A stretch of DNA of 64,000 nt, taken from positions 1 to 64,000 of the forward strand of contig VXNL01000082.1 in assembly GCA_009840635.1 (NCBI GenBank). Reading direction: 5' to 3'. Positions 16,845 to 27,100 of the stretch are shown here, one piece after another. Source of the stretch: Acidobacteriota bacterium (lineage in GTDB: Bacteria; Acidobacteriota; Vicinamibacteria; Marinacidobacterales; Marinacidobacteraceae). How positions within the stretch are numbered: the stretch's first letter is position 1; each line of letters starts with the position of its first letter. A program made the position numbers and the translations under genes. The notes beneath the pieces were generated by a model. That model worked only from the letters and a program-made list of their open reading frames with translations. It made no database searches and had not been told where the DNA came from.

Positions 16845-17216
16845 TTAGGCTGAAAGGCCAAGATCCCCACGGGCAAGGGCCTCCAGAGTCTCCTTGAGCA
16901 GTTCCAGTGTGATCCCGACACCGGCATCGGCGAGACGTTGTTTGGCTCTGGCCCACCTCCCCTCGTCGCGGGCAGCATCGAGGAAGTCGTGCCCAGCCCA
17001 AGTAAGGCTCTTGATGACGAAATCCGGTGGATCGGAACTCACGTACCTAATGATCTCGGCGTCGATGAGTCTCGCGTCTTTGAGCAATGCAACGTGCTCT
17101 GTAACGACGACATGCTCGTACTCGTTGTCGAACGGGAATTCTTGAGTCCAAGTGTTGGCCGGACTGGATTCGACCGCTAGCAGGATTCGCCTGCACAGGT
17201 CCATGTCGCGAATCAT
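16845..17216 (-). CDS. DUF2513-family protein
   Basis: A 123-residue cytoplasmic protein. The opening MIRDMDLCRRILLAVESSP matches the DUF2513 signature (M-x-R-D-x-D-L-x-R-x-I-L-L-x-x-E). The middle part, VTEHVALLKDARLIDAEIIR, followed by the closing block SLTWAGHDFLDAARDE, looks like a winged-helix fold, and this family often reads as such. DUF2513 genes are frequent in mobile and phage-derived regions, and their function is unknown. It stands alone between an empty stretch and the groEL terminator region. The start is the first ATG that gives the full family N-terminus. Confidence 0.8.
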   Translation of the reverse strand: MIRDMDLCRRILLAVESSPANTWTQEFPFDNEYEHVVVTEHVALLKDARLIDAEIIRYVSSDPPDFVIKSLTWAGHDFLDAARDEGRWARAKQRLADAGVGITLELLKETLEALARGDLGLSA

Positions 17217-17321
17217 TGGTCAGTTGCCTTCGGACGGCTCCGCCTCGTCCTCGCCCTTGCGACTCATCATTTCGCGGCCTAGGTCGAACATAGAGAGCGT
17301 CTAGCTTGAGGAGTTGGCTCC

Positions 17322-17359
17322 AAAAAAAGTTGGGCGCCGGCGCGTGAGCGCCGACGCCC
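17322..17359 (-). terminator. intrinsic terminator of groESL
   Basis: Read on the minus strand, GGGCGTCGGCGC TCAC GCGCCGGCGCCC forms a 12-bp stem with one mismatch (hairpin 17332-17359). A T7 run at 17322-17328 follows after three bases. It lies 25 bp after the groEL stop, and all the features of a rho-independent terminator are present. Confidence 0.93.
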
Positions 17360-17383
17360 TGGAGTTGGAGGGAAAGGAGCGGA

Positions 17384-19042
<1,659 letters not shown>

Positions 19043-19056
19043 TCAGTGGGGGCCGT

Positions 19057-19344
19057 CTACTCGACGATGCCCAGAATCTCGTCCTCGCGGACGATGATGT
19101 AGTCCTCGCCGTCGAGCTTGACCTCGGACCCGGAGTACTTCCCGATCAGCACGGTCTGTCCCGGCTTGACCTCGGGAGCCTGACGGGCGCCGTCCTTCAG
19201 GACCTTGCCGGCGCCCACCTCGACCACTTCGGCGGTCATCGGTTTTTCCTTGGCGGTATCGGGGACGATGATGGAGCCGATCTTCTCCTCGGCCGCCTCG
19301 AGACGGCGAAGCAGAACGTTCTCCCTCAGAGGCTTGAACTTCAT
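19057..19344 (-). CDS. groES: co-chaperonin GroES (Hsp10)
   Basis: A 95-residue lid of the GroEL chamber, standard length. The start MKFKPLRENVLLRRLEAAEE, the mobile loop region (EKIGSIIVPDTAKEKP) and the roof/strand segments (VVEVGAGKV, VKPGQTVLIGKYSGSEV) are all present, with the conserved end DEILGIVE. It is the first gene of the groESL operon, transcribed from a consensus promoter about 155 bp upstream. No CIRCE operator was found between promoter and gene. Confidence 0.97.
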   Translation of the reverse strand: MKFKPLRENVLLRRLEAAEEKIGSIIVPDTAKEKPMTAEVVEVGAGKVLKDGARQAPEVKPGQTVLIGKYSGSEVKLDGEDYIIVREDEILGIVE

Positions 19345-19497
19345 CGGAATTGGTCTCCTCTTTACTGGATGGACGCCACGCGGCGTCCATGACTGGGTTG
19401 CGATGCGTCCGGTCGGCCGGGCTTCAGGGCCTCGGGCCGTCCTCGCCGGTCCGCGCGGCGGGCCGGCGGCGCCGGTCAGGAGCGCCGGACAGCGGGA

Positions 19498-19526
19498 ACG
19501 ATACTTGCGGACGCGATTTCTGTCAA
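19498..19526 (-). promoter_or_regulatory. sigma-70-type promoter of groESL
   Basis: On the minus strand TTGACA (19521-19526) is a perfect -35 box, followed by a 17-bp spacer and TATCGT (19498-19503) as -10 box. It points at groES and leaves a leader of roughly 145 nt. There is no CIRCE-like inverted repeat (TTAGCACTC-N9-GAGTGCTAA) around it, so HrcA control is not supported by the sequence. Confidence 0.8.
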
Positions 19527-19559
19527 GTACTTGTTAGCCACGGCTTACTACATAAAGTT

Positions 19560-19574
19560 GAGTCGAAACGACTC
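19560..19574 (-). terminator. possible terminator hairpin after the VOC gene
   Basis: GAGTCG-AAA-CGACTC is a perfect 6-bp palindrome with a 3-nt loop, 10 bp after the stop of the VOC gene and just upstream of the groESL promoter. The following minus-strand sequence AACTTTATG has only a weak T-run. Confidence 0.4.
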
Positions 19575-19584
19575 TGATTCCGGT

Positions 19585-20367
19585 TCAGGCCGAATTCTGG
19601 TTCCGCACGACGACTTCGAAGCCCGTCACGCCGGCGGCTATCCGCAGTTCCCTCCCGCCGTTCGTCGATAGCGCTTCGGCCGGAGTCCCCGCCGCCTCCA
19701 GCGCGCGGCGGTCCGCGTCGAGGTCCGCGGTGTCGAGCACCAGGCTCCGGAGCCCCGGTCGGCCCGGCTGGAAACGGAGCACGCAACCGTTCCCGAAGGG
19801 GATGCGGGCGCTCGCGCCGTCCATCGCGAACCCCACGTCGAAGAGTTCCTCGAAGCGCCGCCCCGCCGCCGCGGGATCCGCGCTGCCCGCGACCACCTCG
19901 GCGAGGTGCGTCACCGAGAGCAGCGGGCTGACCCGCTCGGGCGGCGGATCGGGCCAGTTCCAGCTCGAAGCGTGCGGCTGGATCAGCTCCACGGTGAAGC
20001 CGCAGGCGTCCTCGGGGTAGACGAACGCCTCGAACCCGTCCGCCGCGTGGAAGATCCGGTCCTCGAAGATCGGCGCCGATTCCTTGACGCGGGTGACCGC
20101 CCCCTCGATGTCGTCGGTCTCGATGGCGATGTGTTCGAGTCCCTCGCCGATGGTCCGCAGGTACTGGCAGACCCGGGCTTCCGGATTCCAGTTGTGGACC
20201 ACGTGTAGCCAGCACTCGTTGCCGAGCAGCTTCCGCGAGTCGAGCTGGAAGCCGCGGCCCTGATCGGTGCGCAGTTCCGCGGGTTCGAGGCCAACCTGGC
20301 GGAGGCGCTCGGCGGCGGACGCGTGGCTCCGGTGGGCGGTGCCGATGTGCTGGAGGCGGAGGATCAC
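19585..20367 (-). CDS. VOC-superfamily (glyoxalase-like) protein
   Basis: A 260-residue cytoplasmic protein with two vicinal-oxygen-chelate modules. Module 1 starts ILRLQHIGTAHRSHASAAER and includes GLEHIAIETDDIEGAVTRVK and the strand end DACGFTVELIQP, with a His and a Glu at the positions that bind metal in epimerases and glyoxalases. Module 2 begins near VSPLLSVTHLAEVVAG and ends with LRIAAGVTGFEVVVRN. The arrangement resembles methylmalonyl-CoA epimerase-like proteins, but the substrate is unknown. It starts with GTG 4 bp after the stop of the HEPN gene and probably ends a POP-HEPN-VOC transcript. Confidence 0.82.
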   Translation of the reverse strand: MILRLQHIGTAHRSHASAAERLRQVGLEPAELRTDQGRGFQLDSRKLLGNECWLHVVHNWNPEARVCQYLRTIGEGLEHIAIETDDIEGAVTRVKESAPIFEDRIFHAADGFEAFVYPEDACGFTVELIQPHASSWNWPDPPPERVSPLLSVTHLAEVVAGSADPAAAGRRFEELFDVGFAMDGASARIPFGNGCVLRFQPGRPGLRSLVLDTADLDADRRALEAAGTPAEALSTNGGRELRIAAGVTGFEVVVRNQNSA

Positions 20368-20371
20368 TGTG

Positions 20372-21136
20372 TCATTGCTCCGAAAGCCTTGGGGGATACC
20401 AAGGTGGGCCCCAGGTCGCTTCCGGGTGGCTAAGCATTATCTGGAGGAAGATCGGCACCAGGAAGCCCATTACGCTGGCGCCGTCCCGTACGGAGTCCCG
20501 ATTGAGGGCACTGTTCTGTGTCGCGCCACCGTGCACCAGTTGATTCCGTAGGGTGTAGAGGCGACCGAACACGGTGGACAGGAAGCTTTCAGTCTTGCCC
20601 TCTTGAAGGAATCCACGCGCGTGCGCGTTCCTTTGCTCGAGGCGCGCCCGCCAGTCTGCGTATCCGAACCTTCCGTTCGCATGCTGCCAGAACCCGTCGT
20701 ATAGATACCGGTCTTCCAGGATCTGCTCGACAGTCTCCTTGAATCGATCGTGAATCGCGTGGTGGATGTCATTGCGCTCATCGAGTTCGATGAGCGCGCC
20801 TAGGAATTCCCCAAACGAATCGCTCTCGGTACCGTTCTCGTTCAGATCTTTCCCGTATACAGAGTTGAAGGCGATCCAGTAGAGGATGAACGCGACGTCC
20901 GTGTCGCCGAAGTCGTGTTCGCGCACTGCGCGCTCAAACCAACGGATCGCACGATGCGTACGAAGGGCGAGGCCGCCGTTTGTGTGGCTGTTGAAACGCT
21001 GGGCGGGATCCCAGATGGCTTGGTGCTTCGCCTTCAGGCGTTCGACAACGCCGCTGGCGCCGTGCGGTTCGCGGCCTGCGGCCGCGGTGCCGGTCTGAAG
21101 ACCGGCGCTCCCAGCCGTCTGCGTGGTTTGGCCCAT
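20372..21136 (-). CDS. HEPN-domain protein with REP-encoded N-terminus
   Basis: A 254-residue protein. The C-terminal half has the Apea/HEPN pattern: FLSTVFGRLYTLRNQLVHGG, then NSALNRDSVRDGASVMGFLV. RNQLVH fits the R-x(4-6)-H ribonuclease motif of HEPN nucleases, so an RNase activity is possible. The N-terminal region ILYWIAFNSVYGK also matches the long HEPN forms. Residues about 6-21 (SAGLQTGTAAAGREPHG) are encoded by a copy of the REP-like palindrome family at 21071-21117, and no ATG, GTG or TTG lies between that repeat and the conserved domain. The protein must therefore begin within or before the repeat. It sits between the peptidase gene (6-bp gap) and the VOC gene (4-bp gap). No cognate MNT antitoxin is next to it. 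Confidence 0.8.
   Translation of the reverse strand: MGQTTQTAGSAGLQTGTAAAGREPHGASGVVERLKAKHQAIWDPAQRFNSHTNGGLALRTHRAIRWFERAVREHDFGDTDVAFILYWIAFNSVYGKDLNENGTESDSFGEFLGALIELDERNDIHHAIHDRFKETVEQILEDRYLYDGFWQHANGRFGYADWRARLEQRNAHARGFLQEGKTESFLSTVFGRLYTLRNQLVHGGATQNSALNRDSVRDGASVMGFLVPIFLQIMLSHPEATWGPPWYPPRLSEQ
21071..21117. repeat. REP-like palindrome inside a coding region
   Basis: GCGGCCTGCGGCCGC hairpin, then GGTGCCGGTCTGAAGACCGG, then CGCTCCCAGCCG. Same architecture and orientation rules as the copies at 11.3 and 27.6 kb. It overlaps the 5-prime end of the HEPN gene and encodes part of its N-terminus in the frame AGLQTGTAAAG. Confidence 0.82.
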
Positions 21137-21142
21137 GGGCGC

Positions 21143-23320
21143 TCAGCCCACCCCGAGGTGGTGCAGGACGAACGCCCAGCGGTCGGCTTCGAGCTCCACG
21201 CGCATGGAAACCGGCATCCCGCCGCCGTGTCCGGCGCTCTTCTGGATGCGGATGAAGACCGGGTTCGGCCCGTCCCCGTGGACCTCCTGGATCCGCGCCG
21301 CGTACTTGAAGGAGTGCCCCGGGGCCACCCGGTCGTCGTGATCCGCCGTGGTCACGAGCGTCGGTGGGAAGTCCTCGCTCGGCGCCACGTTGTGGTACGG
21401 CGAATAGGCGCGGAGCACCTCGAACATCTCCGGATTGTCCGGGCTCCCGTAGTCCGAGGTCCAGGCCCAGCCGATCGTGAACTTGTGGAAGCGGAGCATG
21501 TCCATCACCCCGACGGCGGGGAGCGCCGCCCCGAAGAGCTCCGGCCGCTGGTTCAGGACTGCCCCGACGAGCAGCCCCCCGTTCGAGCCGCCCGCGATGG
21601 CGAGCCGGGCCGGCTGGGTGACCGAGTCGTGGATCAGGAACTCGGCGGCGCCGATGAAGTCGTCGAAGACGTTCTGCTTGTTTTCGAGCATGCCCGCCCG
21701 GTGCCAGCTCTCGCCGTACTCGCCGCCGCCCCGTAGGCTCACCTGCGCGTAGACCCCGCCGCGTTCGAGGAACACGAGGTTCGACGGGTTGAAGCTCGGC
21801 GTCAGGCTGATGTTGAACCCGCCGTAGCCGTAGAGCAGGGTGGGGTTGTCGCCGTCCCGCGTCATGTCCTTCCGGTGGGTGAGGAACATGGGGATCTGGG
21901 TGCCGTCCTCCGAGGCGAAGAACACCTGATTCGTCTCGAACTGGTCAAAGTCGAAGGGGACCTCGGGGGCCCAGTGCGGCTCGGTTTCGCCCGAGGCGAG
22001 GTCGTAGCGGTAGATCGACGGCGGGAAGAGGAACGAGGAGAAGGCGAAGTGGAGGACGTCGTCCTTCCGGGTCCCGCTCAACTGTCCGACCGAGCCGATG
22101 CCCGGCAGCGGCACGTCCCTCTCGAAGGCGCCGTCCATGGTGTGGACGGCGAGCCGGCTCTTCGCGTCGTCGAGGTAGCCGAGGACGAAGCGGTCCCCGA
22201 CGATGCGGGCGGTGAGCAGGGTGTCCCCGGTCTCCGGGACGATCTCCAGCCAGTTGCCGGGATCCGGGCGCCGGATGTTGATCGCCACCACCCGGTAGCG
22301 GGGCGCGTCGTTGTCGGTCAGGAAGTAGAAGCGCTCGCCGTCGTTGCCCAGGAAGCCGTAGGAGGCGTCGAGCACGTCAAGGACGGGCACGATCTCCCCG
22401 TCGAAGCTCGGTGATGCCGGCCGCCCCAGATCCAGGACGTGGATGCCGTTCCGCTGGTCGGTGCCTTCCTGGATCGTGAAGACCGCGTAGCGGCCGTCGT
22501 CGGAAACCTGCGCGCCGACCAGACGGTTCGGGAACTCGGGGTTGGAATAGACCACGGTGTCGGCGTCCTGCGCGGTCCCGAGCGCGTGGTACCAGACGGT
22601 CTGGTTCTCGTTGATGCCGCCCTGCGCCGCGTCCGGGTCCGGCTCGGGATAACGGCTGTAGAAGAAGCCCCCGTTGTCGTGGGTCCAGGAAGCGCCCGAG
22701 AACTTGATCCAGCGCAGGTGGTCGTCGAGCTTCTCGCCGCTTGCGACCTCCATCACATGGAACTCCCGCCAGTCGGAGCCCGCTTCGGCAAGCCCGTAGG
22801 CGAGGAGCGCCCCGTCCTCGGTGAAGGCCGTCATTCCGACGCTCGTCGTGCCGTCCTCGGAGAGTTCGTTCGGGTCGAGGAGCACCTCCCAGCCGGTCGG
22901 GTCCTCTCCGGGCGACTCGATCCGGTAGAGGACGTCCTGGTCCTGGAGCCCGTCGTTCGCCCGCACGAACCACTGCTCGCCGAAGCGGAAGGGGGCGCTC
23001 TGCCGCGCGTGGTCCTGGAGTTCGAGGAGGCGGGTCCGGATCGCCTCCCGTCCAGAAAGCGAGCGCAGGTGTTCGAAGGTGACCTCGTTCTGGGCGTCCA
23101 CCCATTCGAGGACCTCGGGGGCCTGGTCGTCCTCGAGCCAGCGGTAGGGGTCCTCGACGGTGACGCCGTGGAGTTCCTCGGAGACGTCGTCCTTCCGGGT
23201 GTCGGGGTAGTCGTAACCGCCGCCGCAGGCTACGAGGGCGGGGAGCAGCACGGCGAGGAGCGCGGCCCAGCCGCCCGTGCGGGCGTGTCTGTCGGTGATG
23301 GAGTGTCTGGAATCGTTCAT
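21143..23320 (-). CDS. prolyl oligopeptidase family lipoprotein (S9A)
   Basis: A 725-residue secreted peptidase. The start MNDSRHS is followed by LLAVLLPALVACGGG, a lipobox with a Cys. The N-terminal S9 beta-propeller begins with EDPYRWLEDDQAPEVLEWV, the PEP signature, and the C-terminal alpha/beta-hydrolase has the Ser in AGGSNGGLLVG (about residue 579), the Asp in DHDDRVAPGHSFKY and the His in SAGHGGG. All three catalytic residues are present. Prolyl endopeptidases cut short peptides after proline; the lipoprotein signal suggests periplasmic or surface peptide degradation. The upstream in-frame extension lacks a plausible signal peptide, so this ATG was chosen. It heads a tight minus-strand run with HEPN and VOC genes. 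Confidence 0.94.
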   Translation of the reverse strand: MNDSRHSITDRHARTGGWAALLAVLLPALVACGGGYDYPDTRKDDVSEELHGVTVEDPYRWLEDDQAPEVLEWVDAQNEVTFEHLRSLSGREAIRTRLLELQDHARQSAPFRFGEQWFVRANDGLQDQDVLYRIESPGEDPTGWEVLLDPNELSEDGTTSVGMTAFTEDGALLAYGLAEAGSDWREFHVMEVASGEKLDDHLRWIKFSGASWTHDNGGFFYSRYPEPDPDAAQGGINENQTVWYHALGTAQDADTVVYSNPEFPNRLVGAQVSDDGRYAVFTIQEGTDQRNGIHVLDLGRPASPSFDGEIVPVLDVLDASYGFLGNDGERFYFLTDNDAPRYRVVAINIRRPDPGNWLEIVPETGDTLLTARIVGDRFVLGYLDDAKSRLAVHTMDGAFERDVPLPGIGSVGQLSGTRKDDVLHFAFSSFLFPPSIYRYDLASGETEPHWAPEVPFDFDQFETNQVFFASEDGTQIPMFLTHRKDMTRDGDNPTLLYGYGGFNISLTPSFNPSNLVFLERGGVYAQVSLRGGGEYGESWHRAGMLENKQNVFDDFIGAAEFLIHDSVTQPARLAIAGGSNGGLLVGAVLNQRPELFGAALPAVGVMDMLRFHKFTIGWAWTSDYGSPDNPEMFEVLRAYSPYHNVAPSEDFPPTLVTTADHDDRVAPGHSFKYAARIQEVHGDGPNPVFIRIQKSAGHGGGMPVSMRVELEADRWAFVLHHLGVG

Positions 23321-23470
23321 GGCCTCTTCACCCGCCTTGTGGCCGGCAAGCGTAACCCGGCCCGGATCGGGCTTGGCGTCCGGGGTTGCCGCCCGCCGCG
23401 GTGATTGTCCGGCCCCTGGTTGCGATGATCGCCGGGTCTGCTCCATCCTGTGTCCGTGGCCAGGGGACGG

Positions 23471-23905
23471 ATGCGACCCAAGCTTCGACCGGGCTCATGC
23501 GCCGCGCTCGCGGCGGGCCTCCTCTGCCTCCCGGGATGCGGTGAGGATGCGGGTGTCCCACGCGTGGCGCCCATGGTTCCGAGCCAGGCGCCGGCGCAAA
23601 CGAACCGGCGTCCCGTCGCGGATGCCGGACCCCCGCAGCGGGCTCGCGAAGGTGACCGCGTCGTCCTGGACGGTACCGGGAGCACGGATCCCGACGGGAC
23701 GATCGTGAGTTTCCGGTGGACACCGAGAGTCGACAACGAGGTTCTCGTGGTCCTGGAGAATCCCGAAACCGCGACCCCCAGTTTCACCGTGCCGGAACTC
23801 GAGGAGGACACCACCTTCGTGTTCGACCTGGTGGTGGTCGACGACCAGGGGGCTTCGTCGGCGGACGCGGCCGAGGTCTTCGTGACCACCTACGACGACA
23901 TGTAG
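23471..23905 (+). CDS. PKD-domain lipoprotein
   Basis: A 144-residue exported protein. MRPKLRPGSCAALAAGLLCL ends in PGCGED, giving a lipoprotein Cys. A single PKD-type Ig fold follows: RRPVADAGPPQRAREGDRVV, LDGTGSTDPDGTIVSFRW, then FDLVVVDDQGASSADAAEV. The G-S-T-D-P-D-G-T-I element is the classical PKD core. PKD domains are usually stalks or carbohydrate/protein-binding modules; here no catalytic domain is attached. A GTG at 23450 is an alternative start, but it adds residues before the basic n-region. It is divergent from the peptidase gene, and a long hairpin follows it. Confidence 0.85.
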   Translation: MRPKLRPGSCAALAAGLLCLPGCGEDAGVPRVAPMVPSQAPAQTNRRPVADAGPPQRAREGDRVVLDGTGSTDPDGTIVSFRWTPRVDNEVLVVLENPETATPSFTVPELEEDTTFVFDLVVVDDQGASSADAAEVFVTTYDDM

Positions 23906-23968
23906 CCGGTCGAGTTCATCCTGACAGCCGGTCAACCCTGTTCGTTGCCGGCGTGAGCGGGGGGAAAG

Positions 23969-23996
23969 TGTGAAAGGGGGCACTCCCCCTTTCACA
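23969..23996. terminator. bidirectional terminator hairpin
   Basis: TGTGAAAGGGGG / CCCCCTTTCACA is a perfect 12-bp stem with a CACT loop. It lies between the convergent PKD-lipoprotein gene (stop 23905) and the amidohydrolase gene (stop 24130). There is no long T-run, but the position and stem strength support termination of both transcripts. Confidence 0.7.
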
Positions 23997-24129
23997 AGAA
24001 GGCAACGACGAATCGGAACTCGCCGAACCGCGCATCAGCGCGGGAGGGAGTTGCGATTCGCGGCACGAAGTGCCGGGCGGTTCGGGAGCGGGGGCCGCCG
24101 GTGAATCTGTTGGATGAATCGTGCTTCGT

Positions 24130-27100
24130 TTACCGACGTGCCCCCGGTCCCGAACCGCTCGACGGCGACGGCGGGGTGTCGTCCACCCAGAAGCGGTCGG
24201 GCGCGGGCCGTTCCACCGGCCACAACTGGGCCATGGTGTTCGCGTCGAAGAGTCCGCCGTTCAGCATCACGAAGCGGACCGAGTTCGTGTTCCGGATGTC
24301 CGCGAGCGGATCGGCGTCGAGAATCTGGATGTCGGCCAGCTTCCCGGCTTCGAGCGTCCCCAGGTCCTCGGGGAACCCGATGGCCTCCGCCCCGAAGAAC
24401 GTCGCGGCGATCAGGGTCTCGTGCTCGGTGAGCCCACCCGACTGCATGGCCCAGATCTCCCAGTGGGCGCCGAGACCCTGGAGCTGGCCGTGGCTGCCCA
24501 GCGCGCAGCGCCCGCCGGCGCGCATCACCTTCATGCAGCCCTCGGAGATCCCTTCGTGGACATATTCCTCGGGGAGGAACCACTGGCCGCGCCGGCGCAC
24601 CATGTTGTCGAGGATGGCGGCCGGGATGAAGCGGGCCAGCTTCTCGTCCCCCACCACGTCGGTGTTCTGGAAGTAGTAGTTCTCGCTCCAGGGTCCGCCG
24701 TAGGCGACCAGGATGGTCGGCGTGTAGTAGGTGTCGGTGCGCGCCACGTACTGCGCCACGTCGTCGTAGATCGGGACGATGGGCAGGCTGTGCTCGTGGC
24801 CGGAAAACCCGTCGGCCATCTGGGTCAGGTTGAGCTTGAGATCGAGGGCGCCCTCGGTGGTCGGGATGAGCTGGTGTTTCATGGACGCCATCGCGACCCA
24901 CTGCCGGACGATGCGGTCCCCGACGATGTACTGCTTGATGGTGACCGCGTCGTAGGCCTCGGCGTAGCGCTTCAGGAAGTCGTCGGCGGCGTCCGCGTCG
25001 TACACGCCCGAGCGGGAGAAGATCCCCGGGCCGGTGGCGTAGATCCGCGGCGCCAGGATCCGCCCGATCTCCTGGAGATCCCGGTAGGCGAAGACGTCCG
25101 CGGTGGAGGTCTGCGGATCGCGCGTGGTCGTGACCCCGTAGGCCAGGTTCGCGAGGTGCTGGAACACCTGGCGCTGGTGGACGCCGCGCGGCGCCCACAT
25201 GTGGGCGTGGGCGTCCACGTAGCCCGGCATCACCGTCTTCCCGGAGACGTCGAAGACCCGGGCGCCCTCGGGGGCGTCGAGATCCGGTCCCACGGCGGCG
25301 ATCCGGTTGTCCTCGACGAGAACGTCGCCGCCGCGGATGATCTCCTCGCCGTTCATGGTGAGCACCTGCGCCGCGTCCTTCAGCAGGATCGCTCCACTGG
25401 GGCGCGCCCGCGGCTCGGTCACCACCGCGTCGAAGGTGTCCGGCGCGAGATCCTCGTCGCCCCCGATCGCCGCCGCGTCCTGACGGTGGATGGTGTTCCC
25501 GAGCGACCAGACCACCGCGTCGCCCGAGGCCGACCAGGCCAGGTGGTCGCCGCCCTCGGGCGCCACTTCCCGTACCGGGACCGGGTTCTCGCCGCCCCCG
25601 ACCTTGATCTCGAGGGTGTTCTTCCCGAAGCTCGGGACCTCGACCAGGTAGTGGCGGTTCTGGAGCTCGAAGAACGCCCGGTCGCCGTCGGGGGAGAGCA
25701 TGATCTGGCTCGCGGGTGGCGTGTTCGCTCCCGCACCCCGGCCGGTGACCTTGAGGTGCGTCTTCCGGTCGGTTCCGTCGAGCTGCAGCGAATAGAGCCC
25801 GGCGCCCGACCCGGTGAGGTACACGCGATCGGGGTCGCTCGTGAAGTGGGGGAAGCGTCCCCCCTCCGCCGGGCCGATGACGGTCAGGTCGCCGCCCGTG
25901 GCCGGCACGAGCAGCAATTCGGAGAGTTCCGCCGGCCGCATGCCGCCGATCTCGTCCTCATCGGCGTAGAGATCGGTCTTCCCCGAGCCTTCCCGCAGGA
26001 AGGAGTAGAGATGCTCCTTGACCGGCGCCCGCCGGATCACGATGGCGTTGCCCGCCGGGTTCCACGCCGGCTCCGCGTAGAAGGCCGGGTCCGTGGTCAG
26101 CGCCGTGCCCGAACCGCCGGCCGCGGGGACCGTCTTGAGATGGCCTCCGGTGCTCGACCAGGTGACGTAGGCGACCCTGTTCCCGTCAGGCGACCAGGCG
26201 GGCATGAACTCGTCCTCGTCGGAATCGGTCAGCCGGGCCGGGGTGCCGGCCGGCAAGTCCATCCGGTAGAGGCGGCTGAACGCCGAGAAGACCACCGCGC
26301 TGCCGTCCGGCGCGACGCGCGGCCAGCGGATGATGCTGGCGGTGACCGTCGGCCCGTCGTCCACGCGGCGGGGAAAGTAGAGGCGAGGCGCCACTTCCGC
26401 TTCCACCTGCGCCTCGAACGGAATGGTGGTCATGGCGCCGGTCTCGAAGTCGATCCGGCGGAAGCCGCCGTCCACGGTGGCGATCAGCGCCGAACCGTCC
26501 GGGGTGAAGGCGTAGCCGGGCATCGTGTCGCGGCTGGCGCGGGATTCCTGGTCGTCGCGGGTCACCCCGTCCGCCAGCCAGCGCTCCTCGCCGGTTTCGA
26601 GGTCGCGCACCCGGAGGGCGGTCCGGGTGCGGTGGCGGGTGGCGTAGACCAGGTGGCGACCGTCCGGATGCAGCAGCGGGCGCATCGCGCTGCCCGGGGC
26701 GCTGGTGATGGTGGTCTCCTCGCCCGTCTCGCGGTCGAAGCGCACCACCTGCCAGATCGGGAACTGCGCGTTGTAGTTGAAGGTCCCGCGCCGCTCGGAG
26801 ACATAGACGTGACGGCCGTCGGCCGAGGCGACGGCGCCGAGACGGTTCGGCGGCTGCGATCCGGGCACGCCGGGGGTCGGCTCGGGCGGCTTGTCGCCGA
26901 GCCGGACCCCGGTCCCGCCGTCGCGGTGGATCAGGAACACCGCAGCGGTCCGCTCGGGCGGCCGGGACTTCGATACGAGGAGATACTGCCCGTCCGCGGT
27001 CCAGCTCGGCGAGACCATGAGCTGCGGCCGATCGCGGGTTGGGCCGTCCTTGGTGACGGCCCGGGGTTCGCTGCCGTCGGCGTTCGCGATCCAGAGGTTC

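Noticed and set aside
19345-19560. CIRCE/HrcA operator before groES
   Set aside because: No TTAGCACTC-N9-GAGTGCTAA-like repeat was found; the weak TTAGCC/GGCTTA symmetry near 19534-19547 is imperfect.
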